Assembly (NCBI RefSeq): GCF_009745975.1
Contig: NZ_WHOL01000096.1
Span: forward strand, 1-34,850
Source: Actinokineospora pegani
GTDB lineage: Bacteria; Actinomycetota; Actinomycetes; Mycobacteriales; Pseudonocardiaceae
Length of the DNA stretch: 34,850 nt
Direction: 5' to 3'
Below, in pieces: positions 7,489 through 14,783 of the stretch; position 1 is the stretch's first letter; the number at the start of each line of letters is the position of its first letter. Both the position numbers and the translations under genes were made by a program. The notes below the pieces were generated by a model. That model did no database searches. It was not told where the DNA came from and was given only the letters and a program-made list of their open reading frames with translations.

Positions 7489-8667
7489 TCAGGTGACGGG
7501 GACGTGGGCGGGGAGCACCGCCTCGACCTGGAAGCCGCCGCCGCGGGGGCCCGCCTCCAGGGCGCCGCCGAGGAGTTCGACGCGCTGGCGGAGGCCGACC
7601 AGGCCCGCACCGGAGCCGGTCGCGGAGAGGGCCTTGTCGACCGGGGCGGTGGCGGGGCCGTTGCGCACGGTCAGGCGGACGTTCTCGGCGGTGTGGTGGA
7701 CGCGGACGGTGGTGGCGGCGCCGGGGGCGTGCTTGCGGATGTTGGTCAGCGCCTCCTGCACCACCCGGTGGGCGGTGCGGGCGACGGCCGCCGAGGTCGG
7801 CGCGGGGTCGCCCTCGACGACCAGGTCGACCGGAACGCCCGCGGCCGCCGAGTCGGCGACCAGGTCGGCCAGGTCGGACTCGGGCGGCGCGGCCTGCTGG
7901 TCGCCGTTGCGCAGCACGCCGACCAGCTCGCGCAGCTCGTCGAGCGCCTCGCACCCGGCCACCCGCAGCCCCTCGGCCGCCTCGCGGACCCGGTCGTCCG
8001 GCGCGGTCGCCCCGAGCGCGCCCGCGTGCACCACCATCAGGCTGACCCGGTGGGTGACCACGTCGTGCATCTCCCCGGCCAGCCGCACCCGCTCCTCGGC
8101 GCGCGCCCGGTCGGCCACCAGGTGCTGCTCGCGCTCGGCGCGCTCCGCCCGGTCGGTCAGCGCCCGCACCAGCCCCCGGTTGGCCCGCACGAACAGCCCG
8201 ATCAGGGCCGGGACCAGCACCGCGAGCACCGCGCCGAGCATGACGTCCGCCGAGAGCTCCCACGGCCGCGCGGCCATGACGGTCACCGCCGCCAGCACCG
8301 GCCCCGCGACGATCGGGGTGACGTGCAGCACTGCGTTGTAGACGATCACCGGGGTGGCCACCGGCACCCACGCCTCGCCCAGGTTGATGTCGATCTCGGC
8401 GCCGAGCTGGGCGGCGACGATGACGGCCAGGTAGAACACCGTCAGCCCGGCCAGCGCGGCCAGCAGCGCCCGCGGGAACCAGGCCCGGACCACCAGCGCC
8501 AGGACCAGCACCGGCGCGATCACCGCGTCCACCCAGTCGAAGGTGGAGTCGGGTCGGGCCACCACGAAGCCGAAGACGACCCACAGCGCCAGCGTGACCG
8601 GGACGGGCAGCAGGTAGAACAGCGCCTGCCGCGGGGTGGTCCACAGGGGCTCGCGGGTGGGGCTCAC
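7489..8667 (-). CDS. two-component sensor histidine kinase (HisKA_3/NarL-type), orphan
   Basis: A 392-residue membrane kinase. Four to five hydrophobic segments fill residues 15-160. A coiled linker (about 165-195) follows, then the HisKA_3 box LAGEMHDVVTHRVS with His201 as phospho-acceptor, an N-box (VVQEALTNIRKHAP) and a G-box (GSGAGLVGLRQR). Such kinases normally pair with a NarL/LuxR-type response regulator, usually adjacent, but none is encoded in this window. There is no ribosome site; a TACGGT -10 element ends 6 bases before the GTG, so the message may be leaderless. Forty-six bases separate its stop from the monooxygenase start, so it may be co-transcribed with that operon. Confidence 0.9.
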   Translation of the reverse strand: MSPTREPLWTTPRQALFYLLPVPVTLALWVVFGFVVARPDSTFDWVDAVIAPVLVLALVVRAWFPRALLAALAGLTVFYLAVIVAAQLGAEIDINLGEAWVPVATPVIVYNAVLHVTPIVAGPVLAAVTVMAARPWELSADVMLGAVLAVLVPALIGLFVRANRGLVRALTDRAERAEREQHLVADRARAEERVRLAGEMHDVVTHRVSLMVVHAGALGATAPDDRVREAAEGLRVAGCEALDELRELVGVLRNGDQQAAPPESDLADLVADSAAAGVPVDLVVEGDPAPTSAAVARTAHRVVQEALTNIRKHAPGAATTVRVHHTAENVRLTVRNGPATAPVDKALSATGSGAGLVGLRQRVELLGGALEAGPRGGGFQVEAVLPAHVPVT

Positions 8668-8673
8668 GAGGAG

Positions 8674-8679
8674 ACCGTA
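8674..8679 (-). promoter_or_regulatory. candidate leaderless -10 element of the histidine kinase gene
   Basis: TACGGT on the minus strand ends 6 bases before the GTG at 8667. The absence of a Shine-Dalgarno sequence supports a leaderless transcript. The -35 is not convincing. Confidence 0.35.
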
Positions 8680-8769
8680 CCCAGACCCGCCTGGGGCGCG
8701 CGGGGGTTCCACCGAGGCCGGGGACAGGCGTCCCGGCCCTCGGGCCCGCGTCGTAACCTGGTGCCCGCC

Positions 8770-9531
8770 ATGACCTACAGCAGCCTGGTCGCCCTGGGCG
8801 ACTCCTTCACCGAGGGCATGTCCGACGAGCTGGCCGACGGCTCCTACCGGGGCTGGGCCGACCTCGTCGCCGCCCGGCTCGCCGCCGAGACGCCCGGTTT
8901 CCGCTACGCCAACCTGGCCGTGCGCGGCAAGCTCGTCGGCCAGATCCACGACGAGCAGCTGGCCCCGGCCCGGGCGATGGGCGCCGACCTGGCCCTGTTC
9001 GCGGGCGGCATGAACGACGTCCTGCGCCCCGGCTGCGACCTGGCCGCGGTCACCGACCGGGTGACCCGCATCGCCGACGGCCTCGCCGAGTCCTCGGGCA
9101 GGCTGCTGCTGTTCCGCGTCATCAACCCGTCGCGCCGGATGCGCGGCGGCGCCCGGATCATGCCCAGGGTCAACCGCCTCATCGCCACGGTCGACGACCT
9201 CGCCGCCCGGCACGACGCGATCGTGGTCGACCTGTTCTCCTCCCCCGTGTTCGACTCGCCCGCCCTGTGGGCCGAGGACCGCATCCACCTCAACACCGAG
9301 GGCCACCGCCGCGTCGCCGGGGCCGTCCTGCGCGCCCTGGGCCGCTCGCCGGAGTTCGACTGGGACGAGCCCGTCCCCGCCTCCCCCGCCGACCCCCTCC
9401 GCGCCCGCGTCCGCGCCGACCTGCGCTGGGCCCGCCACCACCTGGCCCCCTGGGTCCTGCGCCGCCTGCGGGGCGCGTCCTCCGGCGACGGGCGCTCCCC
9501 CAAGCGCCCCGACCTGTCCCCCTGGGTCTAG
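8770..9531 (+). CDS. SGNH/GDSL-family hydrolase
   Basis: A 253-residue protein with the SGNH blocks in order: block I GDSFTEG (residues 10-16, nucleophile Ser12), the block II Gly-containing NLAVRGK, block III GGMND (79-83, Asn82) and block V DRIHLN (Asp170, His173). The family comprises esterases, lipases and deacetylases. No signal peptide is visible, so it is probably cytoplasmic. The C-terminal 60 residues are rich in Arg and Pro. There is no clear ribosome site; TAACCT at 8754-8759 may be a -10 element giving a leaderless or nearly leaderless message, and an in-frame GTG at 8761 is an alternative start. Its stop overlaps the stop of the converging gene. Confidence 0.88.
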   Translation: MTYSSLVALGDSFTEGMSDELADGSYRGWADLVAARLAAETPGFRYANLAVRGKLVGQIHDEQLAPARAMGADLALFAGGMNDVLRPGCDLAAVTDRVTRIADGLAESSGRLLLFRVINPSRRMRGGARIMPRVNRLIATVDDLAARHDAIVVDLFSSPVFDSPALWAEDRIHLNTEGHRRVAGAVLRALGRSPEFDWDEPVPASPADPLRARVRADLRWARHHLAPWVLRRLRGASSGDGRSPKRPDLSPWV

Positions 9532-10577
9532 AACCGGCCCGGCGACACCAGGTCCAGGTCCACAGGGGACGGTCCACCCACCACGGCGGCCACCAGGGCG
9601 TCGGCCAGCGCGGGCGCCATCTGGATGCCGTACCCGCCCTGCCCGGCGATGTGGGCGAAGCCCGGGTGCCCGGGGTGCCCGCCGACGACCGGGCCCCGGT
9701 CCGGGGTGAACGTGCGCAGCCCGGCCCAGCTGTGGCTGACCGAGCGCAGGCCGAGGGTGGTGGCGGCGTTGACCCGTTCCAGCGCGCGGGCGATGTCGAG
9801 CGGGTCCGGGCGGACGTCGGCCGGGGCGGACGGGGTCTCGTCGGCCGGGGACAGCAGGAGGGACTGGCCCTCGGGGCGGAAGTAGAAGGCCTCGGCCACC
9901 TCGGCGACCAGCGGCCAGGCCGGGTCGACGGCCGCCGGGGCGATGGCGATGGTGCGGCGCAGCGGGCGCAGGCCCAGCGGCGGCACGCCCGCCAGCGCGG
10001 CGACGTCGTCGGCCCAGGCGCCCGCGGCGTTGACCACGAAGCCCGCGGCGACCTGGTCGGCGCCGAACGTGGCGGTCCAGCCGGAGCCGTCGCGGGACAG
10101 CGCGGTCAGCGGCGCCGACACGCGGGTCTCGCCGCCGCGCTGGCGCAGCTCGCGCACGTAGGACTGGTGCAGGCCCATGACGTCGATGTCCTGGGTGTCG
10201 TCCTCGACCGCGGCGGCGCGCACGGCCTCGGGCCGCAGCACCGGGCACAGGGCGCGGGCCTGCGCGACCGGCACCCGCGGCACCGGGGGCATCTTGGCCA
10301 CGGCGTCGTCGGTGGCGGCCAGCCAGAGGGTCGGGCGCGGGGTGAGCAGCGGCGAGTCCACCGAGCGGGCGTCGAAGCCGGGGCGGCTGGCGGCGGTGAG
10401 GGCGCGCACGACCGGGCCGCCGTAGCTGGGCAGGTAGACCGCCGCCGACCGGCCGGTGGTGTGCCGGGCCAGGTCGCGCTCGGTCTCGACGAGCAGCACC
10501 GACCCGTGCGCGGCCAGGCCGGCCGCCGCCGACACCCCGCCGATCCCGCCGCCGACCACCAGGAAATCCCATGTCAC
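9528..10577 (-). CDS. FAD-dependent amino-acid dehydrogenase of the DAO family, D-arginine dehydrogenase (DauA)-like
   Basis: A 349-residue flavoprotein with the dinucleotide fold VVGGGIGGVSAA (from residue 7). TTGRSAA, YGGPVVRALTAASR, DIDVMGLHQSY, NAAGAWADDVAALAGVPPLGLRP and SWAGLRTF...GQGGYGIQ all resemble Pseudomonas DauA as I recall it. DauA oxidises D-arginine and other D-amino acids to 2-ketoacids; the substrate here is a family-level inference. The start is GTG at 10577, 32 bases from the divergent GNAT gene. Its stop (9528-9530) overlaps the TAG of the converging hydrolase gene. Confidence 0.82.
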   Translation of the reverse strand: MTWDFLVVGGGIGGVSAAAGLAAHGSVLLVETERDLARHTTGRSAAVYLPSYGGPVVRALTAASRPGFDARSVDSPLLTPRPTLWLAATDDAVAKMPPVPRVPVAQARALCPVLRPEAVRAAAVEDDTQDIDVMGLHQSYVRELRQRGGETRVSAPLTALSRDGSGWTATFGADQVAAGFVVNAAGAWADDVAALAGVPPLGLRPLRRTIAIAPAAVDPAWPLVAEVAEAFYFRPEGQSLLLSPADETPSAPADVRPDPLDIARALERVNAATTLGLRSVSHSWAGLRTFTPDRGPVVGGHPGHPGFAHIAGQGGYGIQMAPALADALVAAVVGGPSPVDLDLVSPGRF

Positions 10578-10609
10578 CCCCCGAGCCTATGCCGATAGCG
10601 TGCCCCCCG

Positions 10610-11023
10610 ATGAGCGAGCACGAGATCTCTGACGACCCCACCCGCCTCGACCGGGCCGTCGTCCACGGGTTCCTGACCACCGAGGCGTACTGGCACCGCT
10701 GGCGCACCCCCGCCGACATCGACGCCCAGATCGCGGGCTCGTGGCGGGTCGTGGGCGCCTACGACCGGGTGACCGGGGCCCAGGTCGGGTTCGCCAGGGC
10801 GGTGTCCGACGGGGTCGCCCTCGGCTACCTCGCCGACGTGTTCGTCGTCCCGGCCGCCCGGGGCCGGGGCGTCGGCAAGGCGCTGGTGCGGGCGCTGGTC
10901 GAGGAGGGCGCGGGCGCCGGGATGCGCTGGCTGCTGCACACCGCCGACGCGCACGACCTCTACCGGTCGTTCGGCTTCCAGGAGCCCGACGCGACCTACC
11001 TGGAGCGCCCGATCCGGCGGTGA
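10610..11023 (+). CDS. GNAT-family N-acetyltransferase
   Basis: A 137-residue GNAT domain with the acetyl-CoA pyrophosphate loop VVPAARGRGVGKALVRAL (about residues 79-96) and a C-terminal LYRSFGFQ segment typical of motif B. I chose the ATG at 10610: TAGCGT (10596-10601) ends 8 bases before it, fitting a leaderless message, while upstream in-frame starts would overlap the divergent dehydrogenase gene. The acceptor substrate is unknown. Confidence 0.85.
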   Translation: MSEHEISDDPTRLDRAVVHGFLTTEAYWHRWRTPADIDAQIAGSWRVVGAYDRVTGAQVGFARAVSDGVALGYLADVFVVPAARGRGVGKALVRALVEEGAGAGMRWLLHTADAHDLYRSFGFQEPDATYLERPIRR

Positions 11024-11145
11024 GTTCCGCTTGTCCGCCAAGCAAAGTGGACGCCCGGTTCGTCACGCGGTGAGGTTTTCCCGAGATCCTCTCCCCTTTC
11101 CCCGCCGTGATCGCTAGCTTCCCCCGCGAGGGAAGGGGACGGGCG

Positions 11146-11637
11146 ATGGTGCTCAGGGGTGTCGGTCTCGGTGTGGCCGCGCTGGCGCTGGTGGCGGGCT
11201 GCGGGTCGAGCGGGCCGGAGCCGGTCAGCAAGTCGATGACCGAGATCGCCGCCGAGGAGCTGTGCGGCGTGCTGACCCCGACCGAGGTCGTCGACGCGGC
11301 CGAGTCGGCGGGCGCCGCGACGACCGAGCCGTACTCGACGCTCCCGCAGACCATCGGCGACCAGCAGACCTGCGGTTTCACCGCCGGGAACGCCACGCTC
11401 AGCCTCACCGTGGCCGAGGCGGCCCTGCCCCAGGAGGGGGTGGCGGTGTCCGTGGCGGGCGCCGACGCTGTCGAGTTCGCCGACGACCAGGGCGCCTGCA
11501 CGTTGGGCGTGGCCGCCGGCAGCGGGCAGTTCCTGCTCTCCTACGCCGACTTCGACAAGCGCGGGCAGGACGCCGCCCCGATGTGCTCGGCGGCGCGCGG
11601 GCTCGCCGAACTCGCCTGGCCCAGGGTGAAACCGTAA
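11146..11637 (+). CDS. small lipoprotein, DUF3558-like
   Basis: A 163-residue protein with a type II signal peptide: short basic n-region, hydrophobic stretch and lipobox LVAGC at about residues 16-20, so it should be an anchored extracytoplasmic lipoprotein. The mature part begins with Gly/Ser and contains LCGVLTPTEV and three more Cys residues spaced as in DUF3558-type actinobacterial lipoproteins. GAAGGGGA precedes the ATG at 11146, which is preferred over an in-frame GTG at 11107. Function unknown. A well-conserved OsmC gene follows 47 bases downstream. Confidence 0.8.
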   Translation: MVLRGVGLGVAALALVAGCGSSGPEPVSKSMTEIAAEELCGVLTPTEVVDAAESAGAATTEPYSTLPQTIGDQQTCGFTAGNATLSLTVAEAALPQEGVAVSVAGADAVEFADDQGACTLGVAAGSGQFLLSYADFDKRGQDAAPMCSAARGLAELAWPRVKP

Positions 11638-11684
11638 GATCACCGCCTCACCCCACCGGCGGGGTGATGACGGAGGTGACCGGG

Positions 11685-12086
11685 ATGGCTGCGGTGCGGG
11701 TCCGGCGGATCGGGACGCACGCGTTCACCGCGACGAACGAGCGCGGCGCGCACGTGCGAGTCGGGCGGGCGGGCGAGCCGGGGGCGTTCACCCCGGTCGA
11801 GCTGCTGCTGGCCGCGGCGGCGGGCTGCGTCGGGATCACCGCGGAGGACCTGGTCGTGCGCCGGGCGGGCGCCGATACCTCGATCGAGGCGGTCGCCGAG
11901 GACGTGCGGCCGGTGGGCGCGCACGAGCTGGACGCGGTGGCGGTGCGGCTCGGGCTGGACCTGTCGGCGCTGGACGCGGCGGAGCGGGCCGAGCTGGTCA
12001 CGGTGGTCAACCGGGCGGTCGAGGCGGTGTGCACGGTGACGCGCACGCTCAAGCGGTCGACGCCGGTGGATCTGGCTGTCCCGTGA
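11685..12086 (+). CDS. OsmC/Ohr-family peroxiredoxin-like protein
   Basis: A 133-residue OsmC-fold protein. Both family cysteines are present: AAGCVGITAEDL (about residue 49) and AVCTVTRTL (about residue 119). The family reduces organic hydroperoxides through this Cys pair, although many 'OsmC-like' members have unproven roles. The start at 11685 is fixed by a perfect GGAGGTGA ribosome site. Its last 38 bases overlap the 3' end of the converging PLP-enzyme gene. Confidence 0.86.
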   Translation: MAAVRVRRIGTHAFTATNERGAHVRVGRAGEPGAFTPVELLLAAAAGCVGITAEDLVVRRAGADTSIEAVAEDVRPVGAHELDAVAVRLGLDLSALDAAERAELVTVVNRAVEAVCTVTRTLKRSTPVDLAVP

Positions 12087-12894
12087 TCACGGCGACGACC
12101 GTGGTCCCGGGCGCGAACTCCCCCGACTCCGCGCGGGCGTAGATCCCCGCGAGCATCTTCGCGACGTAGAGCCGCTCCACGGGCACGCCGTGGCGGGCGG
12201 TGAACTCGTCGGCGAAGGCGTGCAGGGCCGGTGTGGTCTTGGCGTAGCCGCCGGAGTGGAAGCGGGTGTCGACCTCCCAGCCCGCGCGGTGGCCGACGAA
12301 ACCGGCCACCGCGTCGGCCAGGAAGTCCCCGCGCAGCACGGCGAACCCGACCGCCCGCTGCCCCGGCCCGAGCCCCGACGCCAGGCCCGCGAGGGTCGCG
12401 CCGGTGCCGCACGGGCAGCAGACGACGTCGAACGCCGGCAGCTCGGCGACGACCTCCCGGCACCCGCGCACGGCGAGGGCGTTGCTGCCGCCCTCGGGCA
12501 GCAGGTGGTGCGGGCCGAACTCGGCGCGCAGCCGGGCCAGCACGTCGGGGTCGGTCTTGCGGCGGTAGGTGGCGCGGTCGAGGTAGGTCAGCACCATCCC
12601 CTGGGCCGCGGCGAAGGCCAGCGTGTCGTTGAGCGGGCGGTGCTCCTCGCCCCGGATGACCCCGACGGTGGCGAAGCCGAACTCCCGGCCCGCCGCGGCG
12701 ACCGCCCGGATGTGGTGGGAGTAGGCGCCGCCGAAGGTGACCACCCGGCCCGCCGCCCGGGCCGGGGCCAGGTTGTGCGCGAGCTTGCGCCACTTGTTGC
12801 CGGTGATGGTCGGGTGCAGCAGGTCGTCGCGCTTGAGCAGCAGGCGCACCCCGCGCAGCCGCTCGTCGTCCACGGCCTGGACCGGTGAGGTCAC
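12049..12894 (-). CDS. PLP-dependent enzyme of the ACC deaminase/D-cysteine desulfhydrase family
   Basis: A 281-residue fold-type II PLP enzyme. KRDDLLHPTITGNKWRKL carries the likely Schiff-base Lys34 (GNKWRKL), followed by the GGAYSHH substrate loop, EGGSNALAVRG and the phosphate-binding CGTGATLAGL. The family includes 1-aminocyclopropane-1-carboxylate deaminase and D-cysteine desulfhydrase; without key-residue alignment the substrate cannot be assigned. It is shorter than the usual 320-340 residues. The start is GTG at 12894, with a near-consensus TATGAT -10 element ending 6 bases before it and no ribosome site, so it is probably leaderless. Confidence 0.84.
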   Translation of the reverse strand: MTSPVQAVDDERLRGVRLLLKRDDLLHPTITGNKWRKLAHNLAPARAAGRVVTFGGAYSHHIRAVAAAGREFGFATVGVIRGEEHRPLNDTLAFAAAQGMVLTYLDRATYRRKTDPDVLARLRAEFGPHHLLPEGGSNALAVRGCREVVAELPAFDVVCCPCGTGATLAGLASGLGPGQRAVGFAVLRGDFLADAVAGFVGHRAGWEVDTRFHSGGYAKTTPALHAFADEFTARHGVPVERLYVAKMLAGIYARAESGEFAPGTTVVAVITGQPDPPASTA

Positions 12895-12900
12895 GACGTG

Positions 12901-12906
12901 ATCATA
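12901..12906 (-). promoter_or_regulatory. -10 element of the PLP-enzyme gene
   Basis: TATGAT on the minus strand ends 6 bases before the GTG at 12894, the geometry of a leaderless actinobacterial promoter. The divergent kinase gene has its own TACGAT at 12935-12940, so two divergent -10 elements lie within 40 bases. Confidence 0.5.
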
Positions 12907-12965
12907 GGCGGGGTCACCGTGCGTGGTGAGCGGATACGATGCGGCCCGGACGAGGGGACGGGTGC

Positions 12966-14771
12966 ATGGACCGCGGTGACGATCCCGACGAGCTGCTGGC
13001 CTGGGCACCCAGGCCCGCGACTGCGGTCAACCCGCCCGTGGACCTCGCCCTGCCCGGCTACCGCGACTTCCGGCTGGTCGCCCAGGGCGGCGAGGGGTCG
13101 GTCTACCGGGCCAGGCAGGAGGGCCTGGACCGGGACGTGGCGATCAAGGTCCTGCAGGCCGTCGACGCGGGCACGCTGGCCCGGTTCCGGCGCGAGCTGG
13201 AGATCACCGTCCGGCTGGGCCGCCAGCACCCGCACATCGTGACCGTGCTGGCCACCGGGACCGTGGCGGGCGGGCGGCCGTGCATCGTCATGGAGTTCCA
13301 CGACCTGGGGTCGCTGCACGACAAGCTGCGCGACCACGGGCCGCTGCCGGTGGCCGAGGTCGTGGCCGCGGGCACGGCGGTGGCCGACGCGCTGGCCTTC
13401 GCGCACGCCCAGGGCTTCCTGCACCGCGACGTCAAGCCGCAGAACATCCTGCTGCTGCCCACCTCGTACGTGCTGACCGACTTCGGCATCGCCCGCGGCG
13501 CGGACGCCGGGCACTCGGCGTCGTTGCAGCTCATGAGCTACCGGCACGCCGCCCCGCAGATGCTCGACGGCGCCGCCCCGGCGGCCGCCGACGACCAGTG
13601 GTCGCTCGGGTCGACCCTGTTCACCCTGCTCACCGGCCACGCCCCGTTCGCCTCGGACAACCCCGGCGAGGACACCGTCCTGCCCTACCTCGCCCGCGTC
13701 CGCGCGGGCGCCCAGCGCCCGCTGGCGCGCGGCGACGTCCCGGCCGAGCTGCGCGCGGTCATCGCCCGCTGCCTGTCCCCCCGCCGCGAGGACCGCTACC
13801 CCGACACCGCCGCTCTGCGCGACGCCCTCGCCGCCATCCGCACCGAACCCCGCAACTGGATCGTCGACCCCGAGGCCACCGCCATGGCCCCCGGGGCCCC
13901 CACCCCCGCCATCGACTCCTCCCCCGCCGACTTCGGCCCCCGACCCGAACCCCCCGCCCCGGAACCGGACGACGCCACCGCCGAGGCTCCCCCGTCCCCC
14001 GGCGAGTCCCGCCCCTCGATGACCGGCGCCCTGGCCGACCTCACCGTCCGCCACGAACCCCCCGCCCCACCCGACTTCGGCCCCAGCGCCGCGGGCGTCC
14101 TCCCCGTCGCCCCCGCACCCGAGCCGCCCCCGGAGACCACCCAGTCGCTCGAGTCGCCCCCAGCGCCCGCGCACCAGCCCCACCCGGCGCCACCCACGGG
14201 CGGCACCGCCATCGACTGGGACTCGGCCTGGCGCCAGCCCCCCGGCCCCGGCGACCCCTCCGAGACCGCCCCCACCCGCAACGGCTCCCGCCGAGCCGCC
14301 CTCGTCGCGGCCTGCCTGGCCGCGGTGGCCGTGGGCGTGACCATCGGCGTCCTCAACGGCCGGCGCGACACACCCCCCGCCGACGCGGCGGCCTCCACCA
14401 CCGTGTCGTCGAGCTCCACGACGATCAGCAGCATCTCCACGACCATTGTGCGCAGCCAGAGCTCCGGCCCCACCGGCGGCGACCCGGCCTTCTCCCCCAC
14501 CCTCACCCGCCTGGTCGACACCGGCGCCGCCATCGACATCACCTGGACCGACCCCACCGAGGGCCAAGCCCAGTTCGTCCTCCTCGACGTCACCGACCCG
14601 GCGGCCACCCCGCGCTCCATCGCCACCATCGCCGCGGGCGCGACCACCCACACGGTCACCGGCCTGGACGAGTCAGCCCCGCGCTACTGCTACCAGGTCA
14701 TCGCCATCGGCCTGGTCTCCCCCGAGACCGACCGCGGCGCGAGCACCCGCGTCTGCTCCGAGCGCAACTAG
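12966..14771 (+). CDS. membrane Ser/Thr protein kinase with extracellular Fn3-like domain
   Basis: A 601-residue Hanks-type kinase. The catalytic domain (about residues 33-300) has the glycine loop QGGEGSV, VAIK with Lys61, HRDVKPQN (Asp155) and DFG (172-174). A long Pro/Ala-rich linker follows, then one membrane helix (about 442-462, AALVAACLAAVAVGVTIGV), a Ser/Thr linker, and an Fn3-like extracellular domain of about 95 residues ending the protein. The ATG at 12966 is preferred because GAGGGGACG precedes it; TACGAT at 12935-12940 is a likely -10 element and overlaps the earlier in-frame ATG at 12939. It converges on the operon whose first gene also has an Fn3-like domain, so it may sense the same surface ligand. 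Confidence 0.9.
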   Translation: MDRGDDPDELLAWAPRPATAVNPPVDLALPGYRDFRLVAQGGEGSVYRARQEGLDRDVAIKVLQAVDAGTLARFRRELEITVRLGRQHPHIVTVLATGTVAGGRPCIVMEFHDLGSLHDKLRDHGPLPVAEVVAAGTAVADALAFAHAQGFLHRDVKPQNILLLPTSYVLTDFGIARGADAGHSASLQLMSYRHAAPQMLDGAAPAAADDQWSLGSTLFTLLTGHAPFASDNPGEDTVLPYLARVRAGAQRPLARGDVPAELRAVIARCLSPRREDRYPDTAALRDALAAIRTEPRNWIVDPEATAMAPGAPTPAIDSSPADFGPRPEPPAPEPDDATAEAPPSPGESRPSMTGALADLTVRHEPPAPPDFGPSAAGVLPVAPAPEPPPETTQSLESPPAPAHQPHPAPPTGGTAIDWDSAWRQPPGPGDPSETAPTRNGSRRAALVAACLAAVAVGVTIGVLNGRRDTPPADAAASTTVSSSSTTISSISTTIVRSQSSGPTGGDPAFSPTLTRLVDTGAAIDITWTDPTEGQAQFVLLDVTDPAATPRSIATIAAGATTHTVTGLDESAPRYCYQVIAIGLVSPETDRGASTRVCSERN

Positions 14772-14783
14772 GGCACGCCCTAG
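14768..14783. terminator. 16-bp palindrome containing both converging stop codons
   Basis: CTAGGGC (14768-14774), AC, GCCCTAG (14777-14783) is a perfect palindrome. The kinase TAG (14769-14771) lies in the left arm and the transglutaminase-like gene's TAG (14780-14782 on the minus strand) in the right arm. Flanking GCGCAA/TTGCGC can extend the stem across a bulge. It is likely a shared bidirectional terminator. Confidence 0.5.

Noticed and set aside
7489-10719. A 1076-residue minus-strand open frame suggesting a giant fusion with the histidine kinase
   Set aside because: Only the last 392 residues are the kinase; the rest is antisense of the SGNH hydrolase and the wrong phase of the DauA-like gene.
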